Assembly: GCA_963970005.1 (NCBI GenBank)
Contig: CAXAMN010018890.1
Coordinates: forward strand, 318,001 to 382,000
Direction: 5' to 3'
DNA length: 64,000 nucleotides
Source: Durusdinium trenchii
Lineage: Eukaryota; Sar; Dinophyceae; Suessiales; Symbiodiniaceae
Below are positions 50,759 through 63,899 of the stretch, piece by piece. The number at the start of each line of letters is the position of its first letter. Position 1 is the stretch's first letter. Under the pieces are notes generated by a model. It did no database searches. It saw nothing but the letters and a program-made list of their open reading frames with translations, and was not told the DNA's origin. Made by a program: the position numbers and the translations under genes.

Positions 50759-50918
50759 TGCGAACGGATGGAAAGGTGTGCCCTGGCCCCGTTCTAGCCC
50801 TTAGTTCAACATGAAGCTCGCGCGCTAAAGCTCCTTTTTACCTGGTTGGGCACTTGAGCCAAAAGTATATGGCATGTACCTGTATAGCAACTATACTGGG
50901 ACCTCATCCCTATTGACA
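50759..50918 (-). repeat. 5' LTR (160 bp)
   Basis: Identical to the other LTR. It would carry the promoter for minus-strand transcription. No TATA box is evident, as expected in dinoflagellates. The spliced-leader-like 12-mer is at 50853-50864. Given the very small size, U3, R and U5 must each be short. Confidence 0.95.
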
Positions 50919-50923
50919 TTTCC
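50919..50923. repeat. Target-site duplication, right copy (TTTCC)
   Basis: It directly follows the CA end of the right LTR. The rebuilt empty site reads CTTATTTCCCTTTCCAG, a pyrimidine tract ending in AG. Confidence 0.9.
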
Positions 50924-53900
50924 CTTTCCAGCTGTCCGACGCACGCGTGTTAGTTGCGTGGCCATCCGGGCTCAACCAGAAACCCCGACCGGTCTCTTGC
51001 TGTGGCAGCGCCAAGGCACTGACCCGAGTCCTCGGATGGGAGTCCAACGAAGCCGGACCGACCAGTCCAACAGTCGAGTCCACCGAAGGGGGAGGGGGTC
51101 CCGAAGACCTCTCGAACGCTCCCGGAGTGCCTCTTTGATCAGTTTTGGGACACCCTGAGTTGTTTGGTAGTGTCTCTTCTGGGGGGGGTCCCATATTCCC
51201 AAACACAGCTGCAAATACAGGAATGCTGTTGGTTGAAACATTACGTCTAGCAGCGCCCGTTCCTGCAGAAACGCGCCGGGTGCGATATGTCATCGGTGCT
51301 GTAAACATATGCGAAAACATGCATGCCAAAAATAATCCACGAACATTAAGAGGAAAACACTTGCAAGTTCTTTGGCGGGCCTCCTTCACATGTGAACACA
51401 ACAACTAAATGCATGCTCAAAATGGTGATACATCAATAAATGGAAACAACAAATCAGCGCTCTGAACCATCCATGGACAAAAAAACATGGTTGGGCCAAC
51501 AGAATCTATCTCCGACTGTCCATGAAACATCATGATTCGCAATTCGATCATTTGCATTGCAACATAGAACATGTCAAAACATGGCTTACAGGCTTACACG
51601 ATATTCATAATATATATATATATATATTATATACATCTACTGTACGTACAATACTTTTTGTTTCTGTTGGGGCCGCCCAGAATTCCACTGTCAAGTCTCC
51701 TTTGTCCACCTAACCACACCCTAACCTCAACCTCTGTGTGTCGAGCATCAGTCTTGACCGGAGCTTCCACCACGCCAGCATCCGGGAAGGACTGCAGATG
51801 GGCAAACGTGCGGGAATGACATGCGCACAACTTCATGTGATTTCAATACTCTAGATGCAAATGTGTTTAGCTTTTAAAAACGGAAAACATGCAGGTCCCT
51901 CAGCTTTACCATGTCTTTATTGCAAGCACCAAAGCCAATGAATGACACATTTGAATTGAACGGGCCGGAGCGCACTACTGCAAAGGGCGCATGACTGCAC
52001 AGAGGTCTGAAAATCACAAAGCACAGAGGTTTAAAGAAAAATTGATACTCCAAACATCCCCACAGTGACGCCACAAGCTACAGCGGATGGATCCAACGAT
52101 GAGACGTAACCCGTTCTTTCGCAACCCTCCGCCCGGCCTCCACGGGATCTAGTGTGGCACGCCATGCGTCTTTCAGCGCGCCGAAGGGCGTCACACCAAT
52201 GCAGGGCACCGTGCGGCGCGCATCGTGGCCTGGGAACGTTCGGCGCAGCGGTGGGGCGTTCGGCGTCCTGTTGGGGGCAACAGGGATTCGGACGTTGAAC
52301 CAGTTGGACTTGCTCAAAACGGACGGACGGGTTCGGAAAGTTTTGGGAGCTAACAGCTTTTCACTTGTCTCCCTTCTTGTCTCACCTTGGGTTGAAAGCT
52401 AACGGCCCTCCTCTTGATGCGCAAGAGTCGATGCATGGCTCGACCCACCAGGTCCATGACACCGCTGTCTGTGCCGCCTGACGCCGCGTCGTCGTCCCGT
52501 TGGAGGATGGATCTCTCAAGAAATGGATGTATTTGGAATAGGGAGACCCCGGGACCGGGGTAGGACCAACAAGGAGAACATGCAAAAAATAGGAAAAAAC
52601 ATGAAAAAACAGATTGATTGGACATGTCCATCGTCCCAGCATCCTGGCTGGAACTGAACGGGATGGGCATGGGATGGAATCTTCATGCCATTCATCCTGG
52701 AGGCACCAAAAAAGGCTTCCTTGGTTGATGGATCCTCTGGATTTTACTGAGAAAGGTTGCAATCTGGAGTTGTCTTCCTGCCAGGCCTGCATACCAGCGT
52801 TCGTCCACAGCATTCGAACGACCGAACTGGGTTTCGAGTCCAAACTCCCCGAAGCTCCCAAGAACTCTGTTCTTTTCCACCTCCCAACGTTCTTTGGGAC
52901 ACCAAATCCATCACCTGGTGGCTATCTGCCCAACATCGCTCTGCCTGTGATGACCCAGCCATGGGTTTGCTTGGCCGCGCCCACGAGCTCCTCGCAGAAG
53001 TGAGCCTCGACCTGGCGAGGCCGGTGGCGAAAGCCGTAACCCCAGGAAGCTCCGTTGAGGGAACCCCAGGAAGCTCCGTTGAGGGAAACTCCACCTGTTC
53101 CAAGCTGGTCCCCCTTCTGGAACACTGGGATTCCATTCAGAAAAAGCTTCATCGTCGCAATGGGATTCGTTTCAATCTTGCCCCACCCCTGGCCGAAAGA
53201 GCTCGACTTGAGACATCGCCAAAAGCTCGACCCCGGACCAAACGGAAACCTCCCAAGGAGGCCCTCCACAAGCTTGGCGCACCAAGCTTCTCTTGTGCAT
53301 CTTTCACGGTGAATTCGACATCACCATCGCCACTTCTCATAGCAACTCCATTCTTGTTCAAATCCGGCTAGCTCAACCCGGTCAGCCTCAACGCCCCACG
53401 GTTCCCACGCTTCCCACGGTGCCGGCTCACCGCGGGGTCCAAGTTCATCTCCCCAGCGCCGCCCACGATGCTCAGCAGGAGCCGTGGAGCCTCCAAGTCC
53501 CAGACCTCAGCCGCCCAACGGATGGAACGAAACGCACGCAGAGGAAAGCGGCGATGGAACGGGCACCACATTAGGGTGGAAATTGGTGAATCAATTGGGG
53601 TGGAAATGAACATTCATGATGTTTGGAGAAGAGAGAAGCACTTGCATCTCTATGATATCTCACAATCATGGCTAGAATCTGGCTGTTTGGGCCAAGACCT
53701 GCTGCGCCGTGGTGTGACCTGCGGTTGTTGGGAGAGATCGGCCGATGAGCCTGACGGTTGGGACAGAATGACGGGTTTCTTTTATTGATCCTGCCTTGTT
53801 GCCCGATCGACTTTGGGCAGTGTACGGGAGGTCTATAACTCTGAGTGGTTGAAACCCGTTCGTTCCTTTGTGTTCCGGGCCCCGAGACAAAGCCTCCAAA

Positions 53901-56900
53901 AACTACAAGGGCCAGTCCCCAAAGACGACCTGGTTCATCATGACAGGCAACCACGACAGATTTCATCGTGGTTGTTTGGAGTTGGCACGCGAAAGACTCT
54001 CAGGTCACTCTCTGCGGTTGGCGAATATCCCTTAGTTGGGGTTGCTTGGTTCATGTTACTTCATGTAGGTTCACAAGGTCATCTTTCGTGGTGGTTCAAT
54101 ATCCCTCGCACTCCAACCATGATGTCAAACTGTACCTGATATGACATCTGCATCCGAGCGACACTGGGGCTTCGCATCACCATGTTCACAAACTTCCTTG
54201 AGTCGCAGGACAACTGCTCACTCCTGGTAAGACTGTAAGACTGTAAGACTCAGTTGATACAGCCGGATTTCGTTGGCAAACCAACATGGAGTCGCCTAAC
54301 GGCGACAGGACTTGACCATCACGTGACGTGGTGTGTTTTTGTTTTTCCTGCATCCTTTCTGGCAATGCATTAAATGGCCTGAGAAGTTGAAGACCAGTGG
54401 TCTATGGGTTCTGATAGCTGAAGGTAGATCACGCTGGCCACCTATGTGGATTTAAGACATGATGAGAGCTGCTAGGTCTGGTGTTAGGTGTTGAGCCCTC
54501 CTTCAACCCCAGGCGCCTCAAATTGAGACTTAAGAAGTACAGTAAGAAGTCTGTCACTAAGACACTATTGAACTATTGTTGGTGAAGACAAAGTAGTGAG
54601 AAAAGTCAGGAGGGCACATTCCACTTCTATACATATATAGTATCACAGTATCATCTGGAACAAATGACAAAGGCTTACTGGGCGAAACTGTGGAATTCCA
54701 CAAGTCTCAGACTGCTCTTGCTCTTCAGAGCTTGGACTTTTGATCCAAAAGTATCGCTGCATTGGCCTTGGCCTTGTCTGTTTTTTGTGTTTGCTTGTGA
54801 TTATCTGATAGTTACTGTAAAGAGTACAACAAACATCTGCTCAATAGTACTTGTTTGTTTATTCACTATCTGGACTTTATTCCTTCCTGTCTTGTTGAAC
54901 CCTTGGACTGTTCAAAGGTTGTCTCGAGACAAGCTGCTGCGGCTGTGTATCGGGGCCCACGATGCAGTATCTGGTCATCAGCCCACTCTGGTACCTTGGC
55001 TGGGAGCTGCAAAATCCCTGGCACCCCTGGCCACATACTGTGGATATGGCCACACGAACGCCATGCTGGTTGAAAAGGCAAAAAGGCCACACGAACCCCA
55101 GCTTGGTGAGATTCGGTTCTGGTCCTGCTGGATTTGCTGGTCTTTTCCACGCTCTCCTGCTCCGAGCGCTGTCTGAGCACTGTGCGTCCCCCACAACACG
55201 TTTTCACACGAAACCCCAACTAACTGCAAAACACTCCTTGCGACGCACATGTGTTGGTACAGCAGTGTGTGTGTCTTGGGGCACGTGGAACCTAGCAAAG
55301 GACAGCAAACAGAGTAGAGCAACGTAGCAAAAGCCAGCAAGTAGACGCCGACGAGACACAGCAAACAGCAAAGAGAGTAGAGCAAAGTGGTGAAACCAAA
55401 CGCATATATGTTACCTTGGAATTGAAATGGCTCTTTGTCCATACCTGACTGACCTGTTCTTGCCCCCCTAAGTCAATGTAAAGTCCCTTTAAGTCCGGCG
55501 CGTGTCCCCTTCGTCCATCACAGAAAGGACGTCAGCCGTGGCACTGGATCTCCCCGAACTTGGGCAAACTCTTCCTGATCCGAATGGATGGTGTCGGGAG
55601 AAGTCATCAAGGCTGAGGGATCTTCAACACCAAATTGTTCCCCAAGAGCATGTAGGCCGTAACTTGTGAAGTTGGTAGTAAGAGTTTGCATAGTAAGAGC
55701 CAGGCTGCCAGGCTCTATGCTTGATTTGAAGTTGACCCAGTTCCTGAATTCTTGCACATGTCTGCGTGATTCACGGTGGCCAAACGTCAGTTGCACCGAG
55801 TGTCACCGCCCAAACGCTCGCTTGGTGTCCTGACATGTCCCGACAAATGGAGTTGGAAATTCCTGGGGTGTATGGAACACCGATTTGTCGGATTTATCCT
55901 AAATAAGTCTTTCTTTCTTACCTTATCCAGATTCAGAACAAAAGGGGCTATGTTAATGGAAACGCGATTTCCTCCAAAAGACCATCAAGCTTTGGTGCAA
56001 GCGAATCCAACATAATTCAATTTGTGGGGGGAGTTAAGCCATACGCCCTTCGGCCACAAAAAAGAGGCTCTGCCGGTCCGCTGCTGTTGTAAAACGGCGA
56101 CTGTCGTCCGCGCGACCGCGCTGTCGTTCCAAGCTGAAGCCGGGCATCCGTAGCCGCGCTGCTAAGGTGCAAACGGAGCTCTTGGAGACCTCAAAGCGAG
56201 GATTTCGGATCAGATGGGATCAGTGGAATTTGTGGATTTGCAGAGAGTGGAACCATGAAGCGGAGGGGCGGCCCACATTCATGTTTTTTTTTTCCAGTGG
56301 AAGATCGTAGTACACCAGTTGTTTTCTGTTTTACCAGTTTACAACACAGTCAGAAATCTTTCAACCAACAGTACACGCTCTAAAGGAAGAACCTTTCGGT
56401 GACCAAACCCTTCAAAAATGGATGCCCGAACCCATTTGTGCAGCATCTTTGGATCTCAGGACCTTTGGGAATTGTGACTTCAACCTCCAATGACCTTTGG
56501 GGCCAGGTACTAGGAGCTCCTGGCATCGCTACTAGGAACAAGGATGCTACTAGGGGCTCCTGGCATCGCTACCAGAAGCAAGGACGCTACTAGGGCCCCT
56601 GTTCCAAAGGTGTTAGCAGGGCCTGCTTGTAATCCATCCCTGCGAACGCCAAATAACTGGCACCAGTCTACAGGGTCTGAGGGTCGATTTTGGTTTATGA
56701 CTTTTGGCGGGTGTTGGACAGCACACATACCTCCTACGCCTGCTCATATTTGACTCTTGGTCCAATTTTAAGTCGACCTGATCAAACCAAGCACCCACCC
56801 ACACCCACCCAACCCCATCAAACAAATATCCTCCTGGTAACTTTTGGGATGGTCTGACGCTTTCAATTCCTGGACAACCTCACAGGGCCATGTTGCTGGA

Positions 56901-57629
56901 CAACCCAAAAGACTTTAAATCCTTTCATGCCTTTGGGGTTTCAATCCGAACAAACGCACGATTACTGACCGTCAGGTCATTCAGGCGCCCTTGAAAATGG
57001 CGCCTTGGGCGAGCCCGCTCTCAGAGCTGGGACCTGTAGACCAGTGGTTTCAGAGTAGATGGCACCCGCACCCCAACAGTCTTGTAGAGGGTTGTTCAAT
57101 GTTGTACGTTTCATGTTATATACAATATAATACAAGCATATAATCATAAACCACCAAACTTGGGGTAACTTGTGCACTGTGAAACCACTGGGCCTCCCAA
57201 ACCAACGCTGTCGAGCCCCCGAACGGTCCGGTGGAAGCTGAGTTCCATCTGCGCCACGTCCAAAGGCCCCGCCTGAACGAAACAGGCGACTTCGGCGTAC
57301 GACGGTCTGGGCGTGACGCTTTGAATCTACACTCGACAAAACATCCATACTTCTGGGGGCGTTTTTTATGATGTGTTTTTTCCCCAAGTAGTGTGGACAC
57401 ACTGGGGGTTCTTACGGCAAGTGTAAAGCAGGTGTGCTTAGATAGGTGTGCCGCGCGGGCGTGTGCGGCTAACTCGCTGCTATTTACGGTACGTTCATGC
57501 CTGTCGACATCGTCAATGTGCATTTCGACTGCGCAGGCTCACTGAATTTGGGTGTCTGCGGCGGGTGCTTCTAACGACTTCGCTCTCGTTGTGGTGCCGT
57601 GCGCATTTTTGCACATGGTGGTCACTTGT
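50924..57629. other. Unassigned DNA right of the retrotransposon
   Basis: Directly after the insertion site lies an AG followed by a 63-codon plus-strand frame (50947-51138) of Ser/Pro/Gly-rich composition, possibly a terminal exon. Other coding-like plus-strand patches are at 52960-53100 (MGLLGRAHELLAEVSLDLAR), which includes a 24-bp tandem duplication at about 53038-53085, and at 54920-55106 between TTCAAAG and a GTGAGA donor. A TA tract is at 51608-51630. None is assigned a function. Confidence 0.4.
56507..56599. repeat. CTACTAG-family repeat array (copy 2)
   Basis: About two and a half units of GCTACTAGGAACAAGGATGC type occur, joined by GCTCCTGGCATC linkers. The units match those at 27.7 kb and 63.9 kb. 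Confidence 0.8.
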
Positions 57630-58400
57630 CGTGGCAGGCCCGGGGGAACCTCGTGTTTTTCGTGGCAGGTGCAGCACTTTGGACATGGTGGTGATCGTCG
57701 AGGAGCTCAGATTTCGTGCCAGGTGCGGTGAATCGTGACTTTTGGACATGTGCTCGTTTGCGGATTTCGTGGCAGGCACAGCACTCTGTGACCCTCGATG
57801 TGCAGATTTCGTGGCAGTTGCAGCACTTTGTGAACCTCGAAGTGCAGATTTCGAGGCAGGCACAGCACTTGGTGAACCTCGAAGTGCAGATTTTGTGGCA
57901 GGTGCAGCAGTGCAGATTTCGTGGCAGGTAACGCACTTGAAAACCTCGAGACCTCGAAGTGCAGATTTCGTGGCAGGCACAGCACTTTGTGAGCCTCGAA
58001 GTGCAGATTTCGCGGCAGGCACAGCTCTTGGTGAACCTCGAAGTGCAGATTTCGTGGCAGGTGCAGCACTTAGTGAACCTCGAAGTGCAGATTTCGTGGC
58101 AGGCGCAACACTTTGTGAACCTCGAAGTGCAGATTTCGTGGCAGGTGCAGCACTTGCTGAACCTCGAAGTGCAGATTTCGTGGCAGGTAACGCACTTGAA
58201 AACCTCGAAGTGCAGATTTCGTGGCAGGCACAGCACTTGGTGAACCTCCCAGTGCAGATTTCGTGGCAGGCACAGCACTTGGTGAACCTCCAATTGCAGA
58301 TTTCGTGGCAGGCGCAGTACTTTGTGAACCTCAAAGTGAAGACTTCGTGGCAGTCGCAGTACTTTGTGAACCTTGAAGTGCAGATGTCGGCGCAGGCGCA
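57630..58400. repeat. 42-bp minisatellite, about 15-18 copies
   Basis: Units contain GTGCAGATTTCGTGGCAGG, then CACAGCACTT and GTGAACCTCGAA. Most are 42 bp, with a few indels at 57900-57960. Left of 57750 the copies are diverged. Because 42 is a multiple of 3 and the unit has no stops in several frames, at least four frames on both strands stay open (for example plus 57742-58746, and minus 57513-58334 and 57622-58443). The encoded 14-residue repeats (ADFVAGTALCEPRS on plus) are not a known protein. Confidence 0.95.
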
Positions 58401-58725
58401 GTCTCACTCTCTCACTCTGACTCTCACCCTCACTCTCACTCACTCACACACGCTCACACTTACACTCTCACTCACACTCACTCTCACTCACACTCACCCA
58501 CACTCACTCACACTCACTCTCACTCACACTCGCGCTCACACTCACACTCACTCACTCTTCCACTCTCACTCACACTCACATTCCCTAACACTCTCACTCT
58601 CCCACTCTCGCTCACGCTCACACTCCCTCACACTCTCACTCTCACACACACTCACTCTCACCCACACTCACTCCTCACTCTACCCACACTCACTCACACT
58701 CACACTCACTCACTCACCACCACCG
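58401..58725. repeat. CACTCT/CACTCACA microsatellite
   Basis: A nearly uninterrupted pyrimidine-rich run on the plus strand is made of CACTCT, CACTCA and CACACT steps. It directly follows the 42-bp minisatellite and ends in a CACCACCGCCACC tract. Strand asymmetry is extreme. Confidence 0.95.
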
Positions 58726-58840
58726 CCACCACGATCCCCACCTTGATCACCACCATCACCTCTCTGGACCCCAATGCGTCTAGATCTCTAGACTTTCTGC
58801 TTATAGACCTCACACACACTGTTTGGGGTCTCTTGCCGGG

Positions 58841-58865
58841 ATATATATATATATATTATATATTT
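58841..58865. repeat. TA microsatellite
   Basis: Alternating TA tract. Similar tracts are at 2165-2183, 9241-9260, 14814-14835, 15305-15372 and 51608-51630. Confidence 0.9.
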
Positions 58866-61800
58866 GTTTGGTTTCTTTAAATGGTCATGGGAGATAATTA
58901 GGCCTCCTTCCCCTTCGTAATATGCGGAAGGATCCGGGGGACAGGGGTCGTAGAAGATGATCTTCTACAATCCTCAATTTGTATGATGTCGTGTGTGTTT
59001 GTAAAGCACTCCACGACATCAACATCTTCCTAGTGTTAGAATATGGCTAAATAGAAGAAACTCCAACAAGCATGAAGCGTGAGAAGAGGTGGCCCTTGCA
59101 TCAAACATCTGTGCAAGCATTCTTCACAAAGTGAGACCCCAAACCCCTTTGAAGTGAAGGTGCCTTTTCCCCAGGAAACTAAGGTGAACACATGATTGAG
59201 TGACCCGCCTCTACTCATGAAGAGATTTAGTCTTGGGGATCCCTCCTCCACATTGAGTGCATGGGGGGTGGTGCTCCACATTGTGCTGCGGGGAGTATTA
59301 ATGATGGGTTGGCATTAGACAGCAATGTTTAGATATCATCTTGGATTACTGAGTCTCAAATCAAAGGCCCGTGTCTGCCTGAGTGGTCCAGTAAAGGAGT
59401 TTCCCACCTGACAGTTGTCCCTTGAAACCAGTCCGGAGGTCATTCTTCTTTCCGCTTGCAAACCCAACACAGCCTGGAGGCCCACCAAGGACGGTCCCCA
59501 GACTGGCCACACCAAAAACCCGCTGCTGGGCCCTGCGCCTTCCTCTGCTTCCGGAACTTGACGTTGCCACACACCGCGGTGGCCACCTCGACGGATGGAC
59601 GACCCGGACGTCGGGCATGGCCCAACAACGATGCTTGTAATACTATATATATCTACTTATATATAAATTGATATTTTATCGATTGTCACTGGTAATGGGC
59701 TAGACCCTATACTTATATATCTATATATATATAGGTCTGTCAAAAAGAACCGAGGACTCCCTGGAAAAAAAAGTTAACCTGTTTCCATCTCTTCATACTT
59801 AGTGGGGAAGCCAATCCCAAAACAAGGTTGAAGGTTATCCACTGACTGGGTATGAAAGGACTCGGATTTTGCAGTTTCCCAACCAACTGTCTGAAAACAA
59901 CAATAGCCTCCGCATGATAGACTCTGAAGCCTAGCCCTTCGGTTGCTACGGCATGCTTTTTGGCGGTTTGATGTCCACGGTCGATCAACCCCGTGGACCT
60001 GCCATGACCTGCACCGTCACCAATGGACAGTCACCAATGTATGCTCCATGTTCCTCCACGTTACACCTATTTGTTCAAGCACTTTTGGGGGAGTTCCAAG
60101 CTAACACCAAAGGAGTTCATGTTTTCCTCCATCCACTTCTTCTGATCATTCCAACATGGTACTCATACAGTAAGAAGAAGATGTAAACCATCTTACAGTA
60201 AAATACAGTAAACCATCTTAAGAAGAAGTTCTTCTTTACTGATCAGTAAAACATCCCATGCCACGCCGTGTGAAATACCGGACCATCACCGCTGCGTCGT
60301 GATAAGTCGGCACGCCCCTTCGTCGGCGGCCGCCTGTCGAAAGGTGGGTCGTTTCCGGACCGGCTCCGGCACCGGTGGACTCGCGAAGTCTGGCGGGGCA
60401 TCCTGCGGGCTCCAGTGGGGCGACCGCTTCCAACACCGTGCCGACATGCCGTGCGGCCCTACAACATGTGGGTGCAATTCAGTTCAAGAATTTACAGCAA
60501 AAAGTTCTAGGGGAACTATATAGTCTTCCATGTTCTGTTCATAGACCGATTTTGATCTGCAAAGAAGTCTTCAGATATCTTCGGATGTATCTTCAGTCTT
60601 TCCATTCCCGGAGATGTCACGTCTGCCCTCGCCATCTGGTGCTCATCCCGCTCCGGGGTCCTCGCTGTCCGCCGCGGTGGGTGACTTAATCTGCTTGGCA
60701 CCTCGAAGACATCCGAGGTGCCAAACCATATTGGGTGCGTGTTTGACGAACTGTCTATGAGCAAAACAGCTTATTATCACTTAGCACCAATGTCAGCTGA
60801 TCTCCAGGGAGATCCCCGAGACTTTGGAGTCTTCTTTCTTCCAAAAGGCGTTCCTTGCAGGTTGACCTACCCATTCCTACCAGGGGCCGGTCGCTTCGCT
60901 CTTCGCGGCACGGACGGGACTGGTCGTCGGACCGGACTCCAGCTTTTCCATGTCAAAAGCAGCTCACGTTGAAGGGTTATTCATAGGATAGCCAAGGCCA
61001 GAAAATTCCACCACAATTGCTTCGTACCTCCTCCATTTGCTACATGACAACCGTTGACAAGCCACTGGAAAGCAAACCGAAGGTTTGACTGCCCACCGCA
61101 CGGCCCGCTACACTCCCCTCCGGCGAAGGTGCCATCGCTGTGCTTCTTGGTCACGGCAAGATGCTTGCTCCTCTTCCTATCCCGAATGAGGCACGCTCAC
61201 ATTCGCTGATTTCACTGCCCAGAAACTGAAAGCAAATCCCGATGGCTGAGAAGGAGAACAAACACATACCAAAACATTTCAAACAAGCTCATTAAAAATA
61301 TGGAATCAAAGAAACATGGAGCACCAGGGTTGGGGTCTTTTTCTATCGGTCCGGGAGGTCCCATACTGAGACTGGAAGAGTGAGAAAACACATCACAACA
61401 TACAACACATGGTTTGGATATGTTTTGGGTGATAAGTGGGGTGGCGGGAAGGGTCCACTGAAGACTCAACTGAAACGAACAATCTAGCTACTTGTTTTAG
61501 CAACCTTCAGATTCCATGCTAGTCTTTAAGAGTGTAATCCAATGAAATTCTGGCAAGACACTTTGCTTAAATCGCCTATACATGGTGATCATCACCTGAA
61601 TCAGGAGCCCCCCCCACACCCCCTACTTACTCACTTCGTTCGCCAAACACAACTCAGCTGGCGCCTTCTACGAAGCTTTCGTAATATTAGGTCCTATATG
61701 GATGTAATTGGATGTGTGATGTGTATGATATGATTGTATATGGATGCGTATTTTTATAGGGAGACCTGCTTGCAACCATTGCCGCACGACTGTGCCTATG

Positions 61801-63899
61801 CGGTGCTTGCCCTCAGCGTCGCAACCATTGGGTTGTGGGTCTATGTTCCTTCTTCCAGGGGGGGTCATTGGGGAGGTCTCCCCATACCAATATATGGTTC
61901 CATCAGAATTGAGGGCAGCTCGGCTCGCGGCATCGAACTCAATCGTAAACCTTCGCCACGTCCGTGGCATCCACTGTGACCGGTTGGGCCAGAAGCACAA
62001 CAACACCACGAGTGACAAATGGACGAACGGAGCCGGTTCCCATCTGTTCCATTCCATCTTTACATTCGACTTGTCACGAATGCTTTGGATGTTTCTCTTC
62101 ATGAATGAATTGACTTGTATCGAAGAATCCCCCGTAATCCCCCCCGTTCTCTCCGCCCAGGCCGCCTCTGCCCTCCCCCCTCTCCTGACACCACTCTCCC
62201 CGAGTTCCCGATTCATCACACATGGGGAGCCGCTCCCGACGGAGCGCCCGCGCGGAGGTTGCCGCTCTGGATGTCGGGACGGTCGCGCTTACCGCAAACC
62301 GCTGTGGTTTGGTTGAAAAAGGTCTCAGAGGGTTCCAGAGGGTTCGGTTTGTATCTCGCAGTCATCTTATAGATGTATATAGATCGATGTGTAGAATATT
62401 GTATTGTAGAATGATGTAGATCTATAGATGTCATGTGGGGCTCTTTGGTTTCTGGTTCAACGGAGTCTGAATCCATTCGGACCAACCATTAAGCGGACGC
62501 CGACGAGATGGGCTCTCTGTCAGGCTTCGGTGTCACGGGACCCCATGTGATGCCGGGACCCCATCGATGGTCCATGAGGCTTCATGTAAAACGACCAATC
62601 TAAGCAAACAATCCATCTGTGTCATTTGCTCCTTTCTTTTATCCCCGATGTGTGAGCCGACCGAGCAAAGCTCGGATTCATATTGGCGCCTACGACTTGG
62701 CATTGGTTCCAACGAAGGTACAAGAAACATCTTGTCCCGTTGTCCCAAGCAATACAAACGTACAATAGTCAATGGTTTCCACATTAAAGGCTGCAAAAGA
62801 GTCTGTGAGGGGGGGCTGATCATATCCATCTGGAGATTTACATTGTCGATCTTCCCACCATTGGGGCCCACCGAGCCCCAAAAAGGGGGGGCCCTTTCAG
62901 CCGAGACAGTCTGCTGAATGGAATGCGTAAAGTAGCAGCGCAGCGAAACTGGACCTGTTGCAGATGAGATGAAATGTGGCCTAATGATCCCACATGGTTC
63001 TTCCGAAAACATCCCAACACCACGCAGTCTGGTGGGGAAACATGTACAGTAGTTTGCAAAGTCTGGCGAAAGATTGCTTTCCTCTTGGGGCCGACACTTG
63101 GCGTTTCAATCAGCTGTCTTGTGGCTTGCTCCGGAGGACCGTGTGCATTTGATTAGCCAAGCACGGCCGATCAATTCACATCCATCCATCGATAAAGGCA
63201 GGCCCACCGAGTCCACCATCAGCAATAACCAATGTTCACGGTTGATTACCATGATGCACTCTTGCCTTGATGTGTCCATGATTTGTTTACGTCAGGCTTT
63301 TGGACACCTTCAGCCAGCTGCACAGAGTCAGTACCCCTTTTCCAAATGCGAAATCACCATCAGGAAACCTGAGGAACAAAACAAGGTCAGACGAGCATAT
63401 GAAGTCAGGTCCAAGCGGGGTGCGGGTGAGTCTCAAATTGCAACCGCCTTGAGCCCGACTGTCATCTCTGTGGCCCAACTGCATGTTTTTCCACGTCAAA
63501 CCCGGCGGTCAACCCCAGACCATGTGTGGTTAACGGTTTAGTCTAGTGGTCTCCAAATAGATAGTGGCACGGTTTCCAACACAATTTAGCGGGGATCTAC
63601 TTTTACCCTGGATCTTCCACCGTGACCAATTTCTGCCTCTTTCATCCATGAAAAGCAGCCCAAAGGCCCAAAGGCAGAAATTTTGGCATAGTTGGAAGAT
63701 CCAGTCTATTTGTACCATCTATGACGTGACATTTGGAAGATCCATCTATATGTTTTCATCTATGACGTGGAACAGAACACCATCGGTGGAGTCTCCAGTC
63801 TCTGCGGATCTCCGTCTCTTGCCGTTCGCCGAGTCGTCTCTCCGCCTTCTCGATCGTCGCGGCCTGGAGGAGAATCCCCGGGATTCGACAGGGAAGATT
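58866..63899. other. Unassigned DNA
   Basis: No supported gene. GC-rich islands are at about 60300-60470 and 62110-62300. A 190-codon plus-strand frame (61744-62316) overlaps a 183-codon minus-strand frame, and neither shows a domain. A 19-base word (GTGGTCTCCAAATAGATAG) at 63546-63564 also occurs at 10367-10385. Confidence 0.5.

Larger units (their letters stand above)
33492..50918 (-). mobile_element. Intact Copia-order LTR retrotransposon, 17.4 kb, with Tpt1-like domain
   Basis: The element is bounded by identical 160-bp LTRs and a 5-bp duplication (TTTCC at 33487-33491 and 50919-50923). Domain order on the minus strand is Gag, aspartic protease, integrase, reverse transcriptase, RNase H, which defines the Copia (Pseudoviridae) order. 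Three long frames total about 5,550 codons. Copia elements are commonly about 5 kb, so this one is more than three times that, with unusually short LTRs. The extra 8 kb lies downstream of RNase H and encodes RNA-related domains. Identical LTRs and open frames indicate a very recent insertion that may still be able to move, subject to the two frame overlaps. Confidence 0.95.

Noticed and set aside
57630..58400. CRISPR array
   Set aside because: Units are contiguous with no unique spacers, no cas genes are present, and the genome is eukaryotic.
57742..58746. 334-codon plus-strand frame (and two 273-codon minus frames) as repeat proteins
   Set aside because: They are by-products of the 42-bp minisatellite, whose unit is a multiple of 3 and stop-free in several frames. 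They have no independent start context or domain.
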